The notes under the pieces were generated by a model. It saw nothing but the letters and a program-made list of their open reading frames with translations, was not told the origin of the DNA and did no database searches. Position numbers and translations under genes: made by a program. A stretch of 64,000 nt of DNA, taken from assembly GCF_003316845.1 (NCBI RefSeq), contig NZ_QMIK01000002.1:434001-498000 (forward strand), in the 5' to 3' direction. Shown piece after piece: positions 24,779 to 35,400 of the stretch. Each line of letters opens with the position of its first letter. The stretch's first letter is position 1. Source of the stretch: Cognataquiflexum aquatile (lineage in GTDB: Bacteria; Bacteroidota; Bacteroidia; Cytophagales; Cyclobacteriaceae).

Positions 24779-27232
24779 ATGAAAATCTTAAAATTCGGAG
24801 GATCGTCAGTAGCCAATCAGGAAAATATCCGGAAGGTGTTTCAGATCATTAAGAAACAGGCCAAGAAGGATGAAATCGCAGTTGTTTTTTCTGCATTGGG
24901 AGGCGTCACGGAAGTTTTGCTCCGAAGTGCGGTCAAGGCCCGCGAAGGTGACAAATCCTACACCGATGAGATCAAGGTTTTGGAAGACAGGCATTACGAT
25001 TTGGTCAGACAACTGATACCGATTCAGCAGCAATCCACCGTCCTGACTTATGTAAAAGTCCGCTTCAATGAATTGGAGGACCTTTTCCATGGTATTTACC
25101 TGATCAAAGAATGTTCTCCCAAGACTTTGGATTATGTGGGAAGTTTTGGCGAAAGGTTGTCTGCATTCGTTTTGGCGGAAGCCTTGAAAGTCGAAGGTTT
25201 GGATACCCACTACCTCGATGCGCGGGAAGTCATCCGTACCAATAACCGCTTTGGCAATGCCAAGGTAGATTTTCCAGTCACCAATGACCTGATCCAGGAT
25301 TATTTCCACTCCCATCCCGGGATGAAAATCATCACTGGCTTTGTAGCCTCCACCGAAAAAGGCGAAACCACCACCCTAGGTAGAAGCGGCTCGGACTATA
25401 CTGCTGCAATTTTTGCGTCAGCCCTTACTGCAGATACTTTGGAGATTTGGACAGACGTGTCCGGCGTGATGACTTCGGATCCAAGACTCGTGTATTCAGC
25501 TTTTACCATTCCTCAGTTGACATACAACGAGGCCATGGAGCTTTCCCACTTTGGGGCAAAAGTAATTTTCCCTGCCACCATGCAGCCTGCGATGCGCAAG
25601 GGAATTCCGATTTACATCAAAAACACCTTTGAACCCGAGCACCCCGGAACCCTGATCAACAGTGACGCGCCAACCGGAAAACTGATCAAAGGGATTTCTT
25701 CTTTGGCAGGAATATCACTTCTGAATATTCAGGGGGCAGGATTGATTGAGGTGGTCGGAGTGAGCCGTAGGGTTTTTGGGGCTTTGGCAGATGCCGGTGT
25801 CAATGTCATCCTCATCAGTCAGGCTTCTTCAGAGCACAGCATCTGTGTGGCCATCCGTACCAATGAAGTCCATCTTGCCAAAGAAGTGATAGAAAAGGAA
25901 TTTATCAATGAAATCCGTAACGCAGAAATGGATCCTGTGATTGTGGTGTCGGAGATGGCAGTAGTCGCAGCGGTGGGAGAAAATATGAAACACAATCCCG
26001 GTGCGAGTGGCAGGATGTTTATGGCTTTGGGCAGAAACAATGTCAACGTATATGCCATTGCGCAGGGAAGCTCAGAATTGAATATCTCTGCTGTCGTCTC
26101 CCAAGCTGACCTTCAAAAAGCCCTCAACGCACTCCATGAGGCATTTTTCCTTTCCGAAAACAAAGTCCTACACGTCTTTTTGGTAGGGGTCGGATTGATC
26201 GGAAAGGCTTTGATCAAAATGATTTCCCTGCAAAGAAAGAAGCTTCAAAAGGAAAACGATTTGGATGTGCAGATCCACGGCATTGCCAATTCAAGATTTA
26301 TGGCTTTCCATGAAGATGGTTTTGACCTTGCCAATTGCCCGGCACCTGAAGATGCCAAAGGTGCACAGCCGATGGATTTACAAAAGTTTATCACACAGAT
26401 GGAGGACATGAATTTCTCCAACACGGTTTTTGTGGATTGCACAGCAAGTCAGGCGGTGGCAGATACCTACGAGCAGGTTTTGGAAGCCAAAGTGGCAATT
26501 GTCACTCCAAACAAAAAAGCCAACTCAGGGTCTTTGGAGAATTACAAATCCCTGAAAAAACTCGCCTACAAGCGGGGAGTGAAGTTTCTCTATGAAACCA
26601 ACGTGGCTGCAGGCCTTCCGGTCATCAACACCCTTCAGGACCTCATGCTGAGCGGAGACAAGGTGTTGCGGATTGAGGCAGTGTTGAGCGGATCGATGAA
26701 TTATATTTTCAGCGAATTGGAAAAAGGAGCTCCTTTTTCCGAAGTAGTCAAAATTGCCAAGGAAAAAGGCTACACCGAACCGGATCCAAGGGATGATTTA
26801 AGCGGCATGGATGTGGGGCGTAAAATCCTGATTTTGGGAAGGGAAGCGGAGCAGGACTTACACTTTGAAGATATTACTATTCAAAGTATGGTACCGGAAG
26901 ATTGCAGGGAAACAGCCTCAATAAACGAGTTTTTTGTCAAACTTCAGGCGCACGATGGTGAGTTTGCCCAAATGCTGGAAACAGCCAAATCCAAAGGTGA
27001 GAAGCTCAGGTTTATGGCCACTTTGGAAAACGGCAAAGCAAAAGTGGGTTTGAATTCTCTTGACAGCACGCATCCTTTCTATACTTTGAAAGGATCTGAC
27101 AATATGATCTTGTTTACCACCGAGCGCTACCATGACTTCCCGATGATCATCAGAGGTCCGGGTGCAGGAGCAGATGTGACCGCCGCCGGAGTATTTGCAG
27201 ATGTGATACGATTGGGTAATTTCTCCAGATAA
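24779..27232 (+). CDS. thrA: Bifunctional aspartate kinase / homoserine dehydrogenase
   Basis: Catalyses the first and third steps from aspartate to threonine. It has 817 residues, the usual size of the fused enzyme. The aspartate kinase domain (1-~290) opens with KFGGSSVA and carries GFVASTEKGETTTLGRSGSD. Two ACT-type regulatory segments (~310-455) include GVSRRVFGALADAGVNV and NVNVYAIAQGSSELNIS. The homoserine dehydrogenase (~465-817) starts with the NAD(P) fold VGVGLIGKAL and has GLPVINTLQDL and GYTEPDPRDDLSG. Its stop overlaps the thrB start by one base (TAATG), so translation is coupled. Confidence 0.97.
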   Translation: MKILKFGGSSVANQENIRKVFQIIKKQAKKDEIAVVFSALGGVTEVLLRSAVKAREGDKSYTDEIKVLEDRHYDLVRQLIPIQQQSTVLTYVKVRFNELEDLFHGIYLIKECSPKTLDYVGSFGERLSAFVLAEALKVEGLDTHYLDAREVIRTNNRFGNAKVDFPVTNDLIQDYFHSHPGMKIITGFVASTEKGETTTLGRSGSDYTAAIFASALTADTLEIWTDVSGVMTSDPRLVYSAFTIPQLTYNEAMELSHFGAKVIFPATMQPAMRKGIPIYIKNTFEPEHPGTLINSDAPTGKLIKGISSLAGISLLNIQGAGLIEVVGVSRRVFGALADAGVNVILISQASSEHSICVAIRTNEVHLAKEVIEKEFINEIRNAEMDPVIVVSEMAVVAAVGENMKHNPGASGRMFMALGRNNVNVYAIAQGSSELNISAVVSQADLQKALNALHEAFFLSENKVLHVFLVGVGLIGKALIKMISLQRKKLQKENDLDVQIHGIANSRFMAFHEDGFDLANCPAPEDAKGAQPMDLQKFITQMEDMNFSNTVFVDCTASQAVADTYEQVLEAKVAIVTPNKKANSGSLENYKSLKKLAYKRGVKFLYETNVAAGLPVINTLQDLMLSGDKVLRIEAVLSGSMNYIFSELEKGAPFSEVVKIAKEKGYTEPDPRDDLSGMDVGRKILILGREAEQDLHFEDITIQSMVPEDCRETASINEFFVKLQAHDGEFAQMLETAKSKGEKLRFMATLENGKAKVGLNSLDSTHPFYTLKGSDNMILFTTERYHDFPMIIRGPGAGADVTAAGVFADVIRLGNFSR

Positions 27233-28167
27233 TGGGACAATTCGTTACAGCTTTCGCCCCGGCAACTGTCGCCAATGTGTCCTGCGGATTTGATATCCTT
27301 GGATTTGCCATCGATAGATTGGGCGACAAGGTGACGGTGTCCTTCAATCAGGATGGGATATTGAGGGTGACAGGTATCGAAGGGGATGGGGGAAAGCTTC
27401 CCTTGCAACCGGAGAAGAATACCTGTTCTGTAGCCATTCAGGCCATGCTCAACAAATTAAGTTCTAAGCAAGGCATTGATATTTTCCTTGAAAAAGGATT
27501 GCCGCTCGGTTCAGGAATGGGTTCCTCGGCTGCAAGTGCCGCTGCGGCATTGGAAGCTGCGAATGTGCTTTTGGGCAATCCATTTACCAAAGAAGAGTTG
27601 GTTCCTTTTGCAATGGAATCAGAGCGGATCGCATGCGGTTCAGCCCATGCGGACAATGTCGCACCCTCTATTCTGGGAGGCTTTGTGCTGATTAGGGATT
27701 ATGACCCATTGGATATTGTCAAACTTCCTGTTCCTGAAGGTATCTTTTGTACTTTGGTCCATCCCCATATTGAATTGAAAACATCCGATTCTAGAAGTGT
27801 GCTGCGCAAGCAGATTTCCCTCAAAGAGTCCGTGATGCAATCAGGAAATATTGCCGGGTTTATAGCGGCATTGTATAAGTCAGACTTGGCTTTGCTTAGC
27901 AGGTCATTGAAAGATGTCATCGCAGAGCCTTCCCGCGCATTGCTGATTCCGGGATTTTATGAATTGCGGGACGCAATTAAGTCCATCGGGTCTTTGGGTT
28001 CGGGAATATCAGGTTCAGGACCGACCATATTTGTCCTTTCTCCAAATGGGGACATCGCACATGAAGCAGGTGAAAAAGCCAAAGAAGTATTCCAAAAAAT
28101 CGGCCTTGGCGTAGATGTGTATGTGTCGGAAGTGAATAAACGGGGAGCATTCATAGTATCTAGATAA
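27232..28167 (+). CDS. thrB: Homoserine kinase
   Basis: Phosphorylates homoserine for threonine synthase. It is a 311-residue GHMP kinase. The ATP loop PLGSGMGSSAASAAAALEA (motif 2) is at residues ~90-108, N-terminal motif 1 is AFAPATVANVSCGFDILGFA, and motif 3 is LGSGISGSGPTIF near the C-terminus. Its start overlaps the thrA stop by one base. The gap to thrC (251 bp) is filled with a period-7 tract, unusual inside an operon. Confidence 0.97.
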   Translation: MGQFVTAFAPATVANVSCGFDILGFAIDRLGDKVTVSFNQDGILRVTGIEGDGGKLPLQPEKNTCSVAIQAMLNKLSSKQGIDIFLEKGLPLGSGMGSSAASAAAALEAANVLLGNPFTKEELVPFAMESERIACGSAHADNVAPSILGGFVLIRDYDPLDIVKLPVPEGIFCTLVHPHIELKTSDSRSVLRKQISLKESVMQSGNIAGFIAALYKSDLALLSRSLKDVIAEPSRALLIPGFYELRDAIKSIGSLGSGISGSGPTIFVLSPNGDIAHEAGEKAKEVFQKIGLGVDVYVSEVNKRGAFIVSR

Positions 28168-28183
28168 AAGTATCAAATATCAA

Positions 28184-28246
28184 GAAGCGAATTGCGAGAA
28201 ACGAGATGCGAGAGAAAAGGCAGTTGGCAGTCTCAGTAAGCAGTTA
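28184..28246 (+). repeat. Period-7 tract between thrB and thrC (nine units)
   Basis: Nine units in register: GAAGCGA, ATTGCGA, GAAACGA, GATGCGA, GAGAAAA, GGCAGTT, GGCAGTC, TCAGTAA, GCAGTTA. It starts 17 bases after the thrB stop. Confidence 0.65.
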
Positions 28247-28418
28247 ACAAAAAACCAAAAACAAAAGAAACCTCTTAATACTTCGCATTCCATTAAGTTG
28301 AAGGGTCTAAAACAACTACAACAATTACAACTAATACAACAATTAAAACCCGACAACTTAACAGCCCGACAACGCGAAGCAGACAACAATTCCAACCACT
28401 ACAACCCATCCAACCCCC

Positions 28419-29738
28419 ATGCCCTTCTACAGCACCAACAACCCCCACCATATAGTCAGCCTCAAAGATGCCGTGGTAAAAGGACTTGCTCCGGATCAGG
28501 GATTGTATATGCCTACGGAAATTCCGGTTTTGCCAAAGGAGTTTTTTGAGAAGTTGCCGAATATGTCTTTCCGGGAAATCGGGTATGAAGTGATCGGGGC
28601 GCTTTTCAGTGGTGATTTGACCAAAGATCAGATCAAAGAATTGGTGGACCATACCTTGGCTTTTGATGCGCCATTGGTAAAAGTGGAGGAGGATGTCTAT
28701 GCCTTGGAACTGTTTCACGGCCCGACATTGGCATTCAAGGATTTTGGGGCGAGGTTTTGCTCCAAGTTGATGGGGATCCTGATGGAAGGAGAAGAAAGGA
28801 AAATCCGGGTTTTGGTGGCGACATCCGGTGATACAGGGAGTGCTGTTGCCAATGGATTTTTTAAAGTAAAAGGCGTGGAGGTCATTGTCCTGTATCCAAA
28901 AGGGAAAGTGAGCAAATTGCAGGAAATGCAGTTTACCACCTTGGGAGAAAACGTGACCGCCCTTGAAGTCGATGGTGTATTTGATGACTGTCAGACTTTG
29001 GTGAAGCAGGCCTTTTCCGATGCCGAACTCAACCAAAAAATGTTGTTGACTTCCGCCAATTCCATCAATGTGGCTAGGTGGATTCCACAGTGTCTGTATT
29101 ATTTCTATGCCTATTCCCGACTTCCAAAGAACAATAAAAAATTAGCGATCTCCGTTCCAAGTGGGAATTTTGGAAATCTCGGAGCAGGGATTTTGGCAGA
29201 GAGAATGGGTTTGCCGATAGACACTTTTATTGCTTCTACCAATGTGAACCGGGTTGTACCGGATTTTTTGGAGGGAAACCCATTTCAATCCAAGCCTTCA
29301 GTGGCCACCATCAGCAACAGCATGGATGTCGGCAATCCGAGCAACTTTTCAAGGCTTTTGGCATTGTATGGCAATGATGAAAAACTTTTCCGCAGTAAAG
29401 TAAAAGGCTTTTATTTTGACAATCAGGATACCCAGAGAGCCATGGTCCAAATCAAGGAAGAAACGGGATATATCATGGATCCACATGGTGCTGTGGGCTA
29501 TTTGGGATTGAGGAATTACATGAAAATGAATCCCGGTGAATATGTCGGTATTTTCCTGGAAACCGCCCATCCCGCCAAATTCAAATCCGTGGTAGACGAA
29601 ACTTTGGGCATTGATTTACCTATCCCAGAAAGATTGATGGCCTTTATGAAAGGTAAAAAGCAAGTTTTGGAGATGGGGAATAGCTTTGGGGAGTTTAAGA
29701 GTTTTTTAACCACAGATTTCATAGATGGGCACAGATAA
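28419..29738 (+). CDS. thrC: Threonine synthase
   Basis: PLP enzyme that converts O-phosphohomoserine to threonine. It has 439 residues. The Schiff-base lysine is Lys107 in HGPTLAFKDFGAR. The phosphate-binding loop SGDTGSAV and the later SVPSGNFGNLGAG are present, as is the N-terminal GLYMPTEIP. The last ~12 residues (SFLTTDFIDGHR) come from an intergenic-type repeat (accacagatttcat...cacagat) that runs through the stop, so the natural end may once have been elsewhere. It follows thrB after a 251-bp gap. Confidence 0.96.
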   Translation: MPFYSTNNPHHIVSLKDAVVKGLAPDQGLYMPTEIPVLPKEFFEKLPNMSFREIGYEVIGALFSGDLTKDQIKELVDHTLAFDAPLVKVEEDVYALELFHGPTLAFKDFGARFCSKLMGILMEGEERKIRVLVATSGDTGSAVANGFFKVKGVEVIVLYPKGKVSKLQEMQFTTLGENVTALEVDGVFDDCQTLVKQAFSDAELNQKMLLTSANSINVARWIPQCLYYFYAYSRLPKNNKKLAISVPSGNFGNLGAGILAERMGLPIDTFIASTNVNRVVPDFLEGNPFQSKPSVATISNSMDVGNPSNFSRLLALYGNDEKLFRSKVKGFYFDNQDTQRAMVQIKEETGYIMDPHGAVGYLGLRNYMKMNPGEYVGIFLETAHPAKFKSVVDETLGIDLPIPERLMAFMKGKKQVLEMGNSFGEFKSFLTTDFIDGHR

Positions 29739-29741
29739 TAA
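29706..29741 (+). repeat. Short CAGAT repeat across the thrC stop codon
   Basis: (C/T)AGAT recurs every nine bases (ccaCAGATttcaTAGATgggcaCAGAT), covering the last thrC codons and the stop. Confidence 0.5.
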
Positions 29742-29796
29742 AAGTCTTGATCCAATTTGAGTTTCTTCACTCACTCTACCAGTCAATAAGCGAAAA

Positions 29797-29960
29797 GATC
29801 CCAAGGGGATCAAAATATTTATTTACCCCGAGTGAGGGACGAAACTCGGGGATAAAAGATCGCCATTCAGGCTCGCGTTTTTGGCCGAGAAAATGCCTAG
29901 AGAAAATTAAGGTTTCCGCCAAAAACAGGGAAGTTCTAAATCCTTTGCACCCAATTGAGA
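29797..29960 (-). repeat. Dispersed repeat family C, copy 2 (inverted)
   Basis: 164 bp, the reverse complement of copy 1 at 6213-6376, with the same block order. It includes GATCCCaaGGGGATC at one end and the CCCCGAGT/ACTCGGGG hairpin. It lies between the converging thrC and methyltransferase genes. Confidence 0.8.
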
Positions 29961-29969
29961 AACCTTTTT

Positions 29970-31157
29970 TTAAAAAATTGTCCTACAAAAAAACAACCCA
30001 AACTTTTCCCCCACTCTTGTCCCGATCAGGAATTCCTTTCCACCGTCTTGAAGCTTGTATTTTTTCTTGAGTTCGTCGGCAGATAAAGCGTAATTTCTGG
30101 TAATGACATTGACTTTTCCCGCAGGGAACAGTTGCTTCAGCTCTTTTTTGGGATTGCTGATTTCTTGGATTACTTCGAATATCCTTCCGGGAATTCTCTG
30201 AGCCAAATCCTCACAGGCATACAGATGGGAATTGGGATGGAGCTTTTTCAGTCCAAACCTTTTCCCGAAACTCTTGAATGCCCCGGCTTTCAAAACCGAA
30301 GCATAGGGCTCGATCAGGAATTTACCCACCTCCCCGAATATGCTCTCGCTTGATTCCTCCTCTTCGTAAGTAAAAGAAAATCCCTTTGGACCATCCGATT
30401 GCAAGTCGAACGCTTGGATAATTCTTTCCCCGGCTTCTTTTCCTTTTTCCCAAAGGAGCAAAACTTCCTTCACTTCATTTTTGACGGAAATAATCCATAC
30501 TTTCTGGATCTCCGGAATTTCATGCAACGCCTGCTTGATGTCCAACATCGGGGACGCTTTGATCAGAATGGCATTGGACTTCGATTGGAGGAGGCTCCAA
30601 TTGCTGACAATATCCGGTTCGCAATCAGCCAACTTGTACAGCTTCTGATTGTGTTCGCCCCTTCTTGCAGGATCCACATAAGTCAGGTCAAAGATTTCAT
30701 CTGATTTGGAAAAGTATGCCAAAGAATCACCTTCTACAATTTCAAATTTTCCGGGTTTGAGCAGGGCAAAATTGTGACGGGCGATGGCTGCCAATTCTCC
30801 GTTCCTTTCACAGTAAATGGCTTTTTGGAAATTTTCCGAAAGGAAAAAAGTATCCACACCAAATCCTCCTGTTAGGTCAATCATGGTTTTCCCATTGACC
30901 AAAGCTGATTTAAATCTGGCAGTTTCTTCCGAAGAAGCTTGCTCCAATGAAATGCTAACAGGAAAGAGAATTTCTTCATTGGCAGTCCATGAAGGGAGTT
31001 TGTGTTTGGCTTTTTGGCGGGACTGTATCTGCTGCACAGCTGCTTTGAGGTCAAAATCGGTTTTTCCTGAATAGGCAAAAAGCAATTGTGCAGGATCCTC
31101 CGATTGGTGGTCCTGCACAAATTGTTTCAATTCATCTGTATATTTCTCAATGGCCAT
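29970..31157 (-). CDS. THUMP-like class I SAM-dependent methyltransferase
   Basis: 395 residues from ATG 31157 (MAIEKYTDELKQFV); an upstream Met at 31193 is less likely. The Rossmann methyltransferase core has motif I as MIDLTGGFGVDTFFLS and motif IV-like DLTYVDPARRG. A C-terminal PG_1098-type ferredoxin-like and THUMP-like region (ACEDLAQRIPGRIFEV, then RNYALSADELKKKYKL) suggests an RNA substrate, but the target is unknown. The family is widespread in Bacteroidota. It is transcribed leftwards, towards thrC, with repeat C between. Confidence 0.85.
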   Translation of the reverse strand: MAIEKYTDELKQFVQDHQSEDPAQLLFAYSGKTDFDLKAAVQQIQSRQKAKHKLPSWTANEEILFPVSISLEQASSEETARFKSALVNGKTMIDLTGGFGVDTFFLSENFQKAIYCERNGELAAIARHNFALLKPGKFEIVEGDSLAYFSKSDEIFDLTYVDPARRGEHNQKLYKLADCEPDIVSNWSLLQSKSNAILIKASPMLDIKQALHEIPEIQKVWIISVKNEVKEVLLLWEKGKEAGERIIQAFDLQSDGPKGFSFTYEEEESSESIFGEVGKFLIEPYASVLKAGAFKSFGKRFGLKKLHPNSHLYACEDLAQRIPGRIFEVIQEISNPKKELKQLFPAGKVNVITRNYALSADELKKKYKLQDGGKEFLIGTRVGEKFGLFFCRTIF

Positions 31158-31314
31158 GACCTGACAAAAATGTGGATTATAACCGGGCTTCAAAAGAAGT
31201 GGACAATTATTCCTATCCGCTGAAATGGAAAAAATCGAAAATCACGGGTTATGGTCAAATGTTGAAAATAACATTAATCAACATCCGTCATAGGTCATCG
31301 GTCTTTTCCCCCAA

Positions 31315-32304
31315 TCACGCCATGCTGTGTTCCATAAGGTATTCTGCAATTTGCACCGCATTGGTAGCGGCTCCTTTTCTCAGGTTATCCGCCACGATCC
31401 ACATGTTCAAAGTATTCGGTTGGGATTCATCTCTTCTCAGCCTGCCTACAAATACCTCATCCCTTTTGTGTGCCGTCAGTGGCATTGGGTAGATGTTGTT
31501 GGCAGGATCGTCCTGTAAGATAACGCCAGGTGTATTGGAAAGGATTGCCCTCACCTCATTCAAATTAAAGTCCTTATGGAATTCCACGTTTACCGCTTCT
31601 GAATGTCCGCCCATGGTAGGAACCCTGACCGTGGTAGCAGTCACTTGGATACTGTTGTCGTTGAAGATTTTCTTGGTCTCATTGATCATCTTCATCTCCT
31701 CTTTGGTATACCCATTTGGTTGGAAAACATCGATATGAGGCAATACATTCAGGTCAATTTTATGGGGATAGACCATTTGTGCAGGAACACCCGCACGCTC
31801 AGCCATCATTTGGTCCACAGCTGCCTTGCCCGTTCCGGTCACAGATTGGTAAGTGGATACCACGATTCTTTTGATGCCATATTTCAGCCTCAATGGATTC
31901 AAAGCCAATACCATCTGGATCGTAGAACAGTTTGGATTGGCAATGATGCGGTCGTCAATTCTCAGGTCTTTGGCGTTGATTTCAGGAACCACTAGTTTTT
32001 TGCTCGGGTCCATTCTCCAAGCGGAAGAATTGTCAATCACGATCGTCCCTACTTCGGCGAATTGAGGCGCCCATTCTAGGGAAGTACTTCCACCGGCGGA
32101 AAAGATTGCAACGTCCGGCTTCTCAGAAACAGCCTGTTTCAATCCAATTACCGTGTATTCCTTACCCTTGAAAGTCATCTTTTTACCTGCAGACCTTTCG
32201 CTTGCGACAAGGAGTAATTCATCAAATGGGAATTGGTGCTCTTCCAGCACCTCGAGGATTTCTGAGCCTACCAATCCGGTAGCTCCTACAACGGCTAGTT
32301 TCAT
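31315..32304 (-). CDS. asd: Aspartate-semialdehyde dehydrogenase
   Basis: Reduces aspartyl phosphate to aspartate semialdehyde for Lys, Thr, Met and diaminopimelate synthesis. 329 residues from ATG 32304 (MKLAVVGATGLVGSEIL); an upstream in-frame Met at 32352 adds an unconserved 16 residues. The NADP loop GATGLVG is at 8-14, the catalytic Cys126 is in ANPNCSTIQM, and the substrate part holds MGGHSEAVNVEF. It lies 1.6 kb from the thr operon on the opposite strand, so it is clustered but not co-transcribed. Confidence 0.96.
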   Translation of the reverse strand: MKLAVVGATGLVGSEILEVLEEHQFPFDELLLVASERSAGKKMTFKGKEYTVIGLKQAVSEKPDVAIFSAGGSTSLEWAPQFAEVGTIVIDNSSAWRMDPSKKLVVPEINAKDLRIDDRIIANPNCSTIQMVLALNPLRLKYGIKRIVVSTYQSVTGTGKAAVDQMMAERAGVPAQMVYPHKIDLNVLPHIDVFQPNGYTKEEMKMINETKKIFNDNSIQVTATTVRVPTMGGHSEAVNVEFHKDFNLNEVRAILSNTPGVILQDDPANNIYPMPLTAHKRDEVFVGRLRRDESQPNTLNMWIVADNLRKGAATNAVQIAEYLMEHSMA

Positions 32305-32492
32305 TTTGTTTTTGGATTGTTTTTTTAAAATTGAACCGCAAAGGTAAGTCAAGAATTCTCAATAATGATAGCAAGTCGATAGATAATTGCTTTATTTTCA
32401 ATAATTCAGCTGATTTTTTGTCGGTTTGAAATTTATACAACTTAAACGTTTAAAATCGGATTGGCTAAAACCTGTTCTTTATTTTTAGTCAT

Positions 32493-35400
32493 ATGGAATC
32501 CCGGTTATTTGTCAAAGTCTTATTTATAACCTTTCTCTTTCAGGGAATGTTCGGATCGGAAAAGGGATTTTCCCAGATCCAGGATTTCGAAGCAAACTTC
32601 CAAATTGTCAACCACCCTGCGGAATTTCTGGAAAATTGGTCCGCCAATGAGGTGAGAAGTACTGCAGCAAGGGTTTTTCAGGCATCAGGGGAAGGGCTGC
32701 TTGGCTCCAAGGCCTTGGCAGTGCAACCCATCAGTTCCTTTAATGGAATCATTTATTTGAAAACAGAAACACAGGGCAAGTTCGAACCGAAAATCGCCTT
32801 CTTCGCAAAATCAAATCAAAACGGAACCGGTACGAGGCCGGCAATAGTTGAAATTTCATTCGCCAAAACGTTGTCAGATACTTTTCAAAATCTGACAGCT
32901 GTAGGAAGCAGCCAGACTTTCTCCAATCAGAACAATGAGTACCAACTATTTGAAATTCCTATCCCGAAGGAATTTCATGATTTGGCCGAGCTTGTGGTCA
33001 AGATTGAAGTTAAATATGGGCAGGGAACAGGTTCAGCGGCACGGTTCTTTATGGATGACTTCGGGATTTTTGATGGGGAGGAAATGATCGATCCTGTCCG
33101 TATCACAAAAGCAAAGCTATTGACACCCTATTCGGTGGAGGTGATCTTGGACAGGGAAATAACGGCGGTGACCAAGGAACAGGTTTCGATCACCAATTTT
33201 CCGGTGGAGGAAGTTTTGTTTTACACAGATTCCTCTTTTATGGTTTATTCCAATTCGGTGATCGATAGCGAAAACGTCGCGGTCATTTTAGAAAATATCC
33301 AGGAAAAAAACGGACGGATTACCGGGGTGATTGAATTTGAACTCGACAATTCCCACATCAAAATTGGAGATCTTCAGGTGGAAAAGTCAGACCAAATGAA
33401 GGTCAGTTTCAGCCAATTTTACCTTCCTGCTTCCGTCAGCCAAACCTCCCATTTTCTGATTAATGGCAAAAATCCGCTCAATGTCGAGTTGTTGCCAAAC
33501 GGATTCGAAGTCGTTCTGAAGCTTTCCGAAGAACTGCCCTTAGACAGAAATTTTCAATTCTCGGTTTCCAATATTCAGAACCAAACAGGAAAAGCCAATC
33601 CTGAACCTGGCCAAATGAATCTCCTTTACACGGATTTTGTGGAAGAAATTGTTTTGATCGATGACCAGACCATCCACCTTGAACATCGGGTTTCCTTAGA
33701 CCAGAAGACCCTGAGTTTTGAACTCGAAGAAAAGCCTGAATTTGTTTTTGAGACCAGTTTTCCCAAATCCGAGGTAATCGAATTGAAAAGCAATCTACCT
33801 TTTGAGGAAAGTCTTACCTACAGGTTGAACCTTCCCACAAGGACAACGGAAAGAGGATATCCCATTTCCGGTTCTTCCAGGGATTTTGTGTGGGACATCA
33901 CGCCGCCCGCTTTGGTCAATATCATCCCCCTGTCCACCAATAAGGTTTTGGCAATTTTTTCCGAACCCTTGGACATGGTGTTTGCCTCGGTTTTTTCCAA
34001 TTATTCCGTCTTGGATCAAAATCCCCGTTCTGTGGTTTTACAACAAAATGGCACACAGGCTTTATTGGAATGGGATTTTGATTTTGAATCAGGAAAAGAA
34101 TATGTCCTCCAAGTGGAGAATTTGGCAGATTTAAATGGGAACTTTTTAAGCAGCCAATCCTTTCCTTTTCTTTTTGAATCCCCACCCCAACTCAACTTCA
34201 AGGACATTGTAGTCAATGAAACCATGCCTGCACCGCGCTCAGGGAATACACTCCCAAATGTGGAATATGTCGAAATTTTCAATCCCGGCGACCGATCTAT
34301 CTACTTGGGAGGATTTCAGTTGGCCAATTCCAAGCGGAAAACCACGCTTCCCTCTTACCTTTTGGAACCGGGAAAATACCTCATTCTGACCCCTAGGACC
34401 TCTGCTTCTCTTTTTGCGAATTTTGGATCGGTACTTGGATTAGCCAATTGGCCCACATTGCTCAATTCCGGAGATCAGGTGAAAATCCTTGATCCTGAAA
34501 ACCGTGTCATCGACAGCTTGGCATATACCACAGCTACATTCGGGGGAAGTACTTTCGCACAGGGTGGCTATAGTTTGGAAATCGTAAACCCGTATTTGGA
34601 TTGCAATATTGCCACCAACCTCAAGCCTTCCGCAGATCCCAAAAGAGGTACTCCCGGAAAACAAAATTCCGTATACGAAGAAATACCTGATTTGATTCCA
34701 CTCCAATTTGTCAAATCTACAGTAACAGGTGAGAAGACTGTTATTCTGGTTTTTTCCAAAATCCTGAATCAAAATTTAAGTCAGTCCGCTTTCGATTTTC
34801 AGCCTTCGATTACCATCCAAAGCATCAAAATCGGAAGTAACCCCAATGAATTGGTTCTGGAGTTTGAGGAAAAAATACTTGAAGGAATTTACTATGAATC
34901 GGGGGTGACTAATCTGAGGGATTGTACCGGAAACTTATTTGAATCAGACCAAAAGGTGTTTTTTGTCATTCCTTTATCCGCACAGAAAGGAGACTTGGTA
35001 TTGAATGAAGTCCTTTTTAATCCACGCACAGGTGCGCCGAAGTTTGTTGAAATCTACAATGCCTCCCAAAAATTCATTAACCTGAAGGATTGGAAATTGG
35101 CAAATCTTGACGATGAAAGCGCTGTTGATAACAGACGGGTTTTGTTCAGTGAGGAATATATTATCCGGCCGGGATCCTTTTTGGTATTTACAACGGATGC
35201 AGAAAAACTCAAACAGGAATATCCCAAAAGCAAAGAGGAAAGGTTTATGGAGTTTTCTTCCATACCAAGTTATCCGATTTCTACCGGTAATGTGGTTTTG
35301 TTAAATCCAGATGAAACGATTGCAGAAATTCTGAGCTACACCGAAAAAATGCACCACAGGCTTCTGAAAGAAACCAAGGGAATTTCATTGGAAAGACTTT

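Noticed and set aside
24600-24782. 60-residue frame before thrA, and a 73-residue minus-strand frame at 24481-24702
   Set aside because: Neither has sensible composition or a family match, and they overlap the better-supported leader peptide and its hairpins.
28293-29036. 247-residue minus-strand frame opposite thrC
   Set aside because: The reverse strand of a well-supported threonine synthase; no family features of its own.
29747-30070. 107-residue frame between thrC and the methyltransferase gene
   Set aside because: It lies in repeat C and runs into the antisense of the methyltransferase gene.
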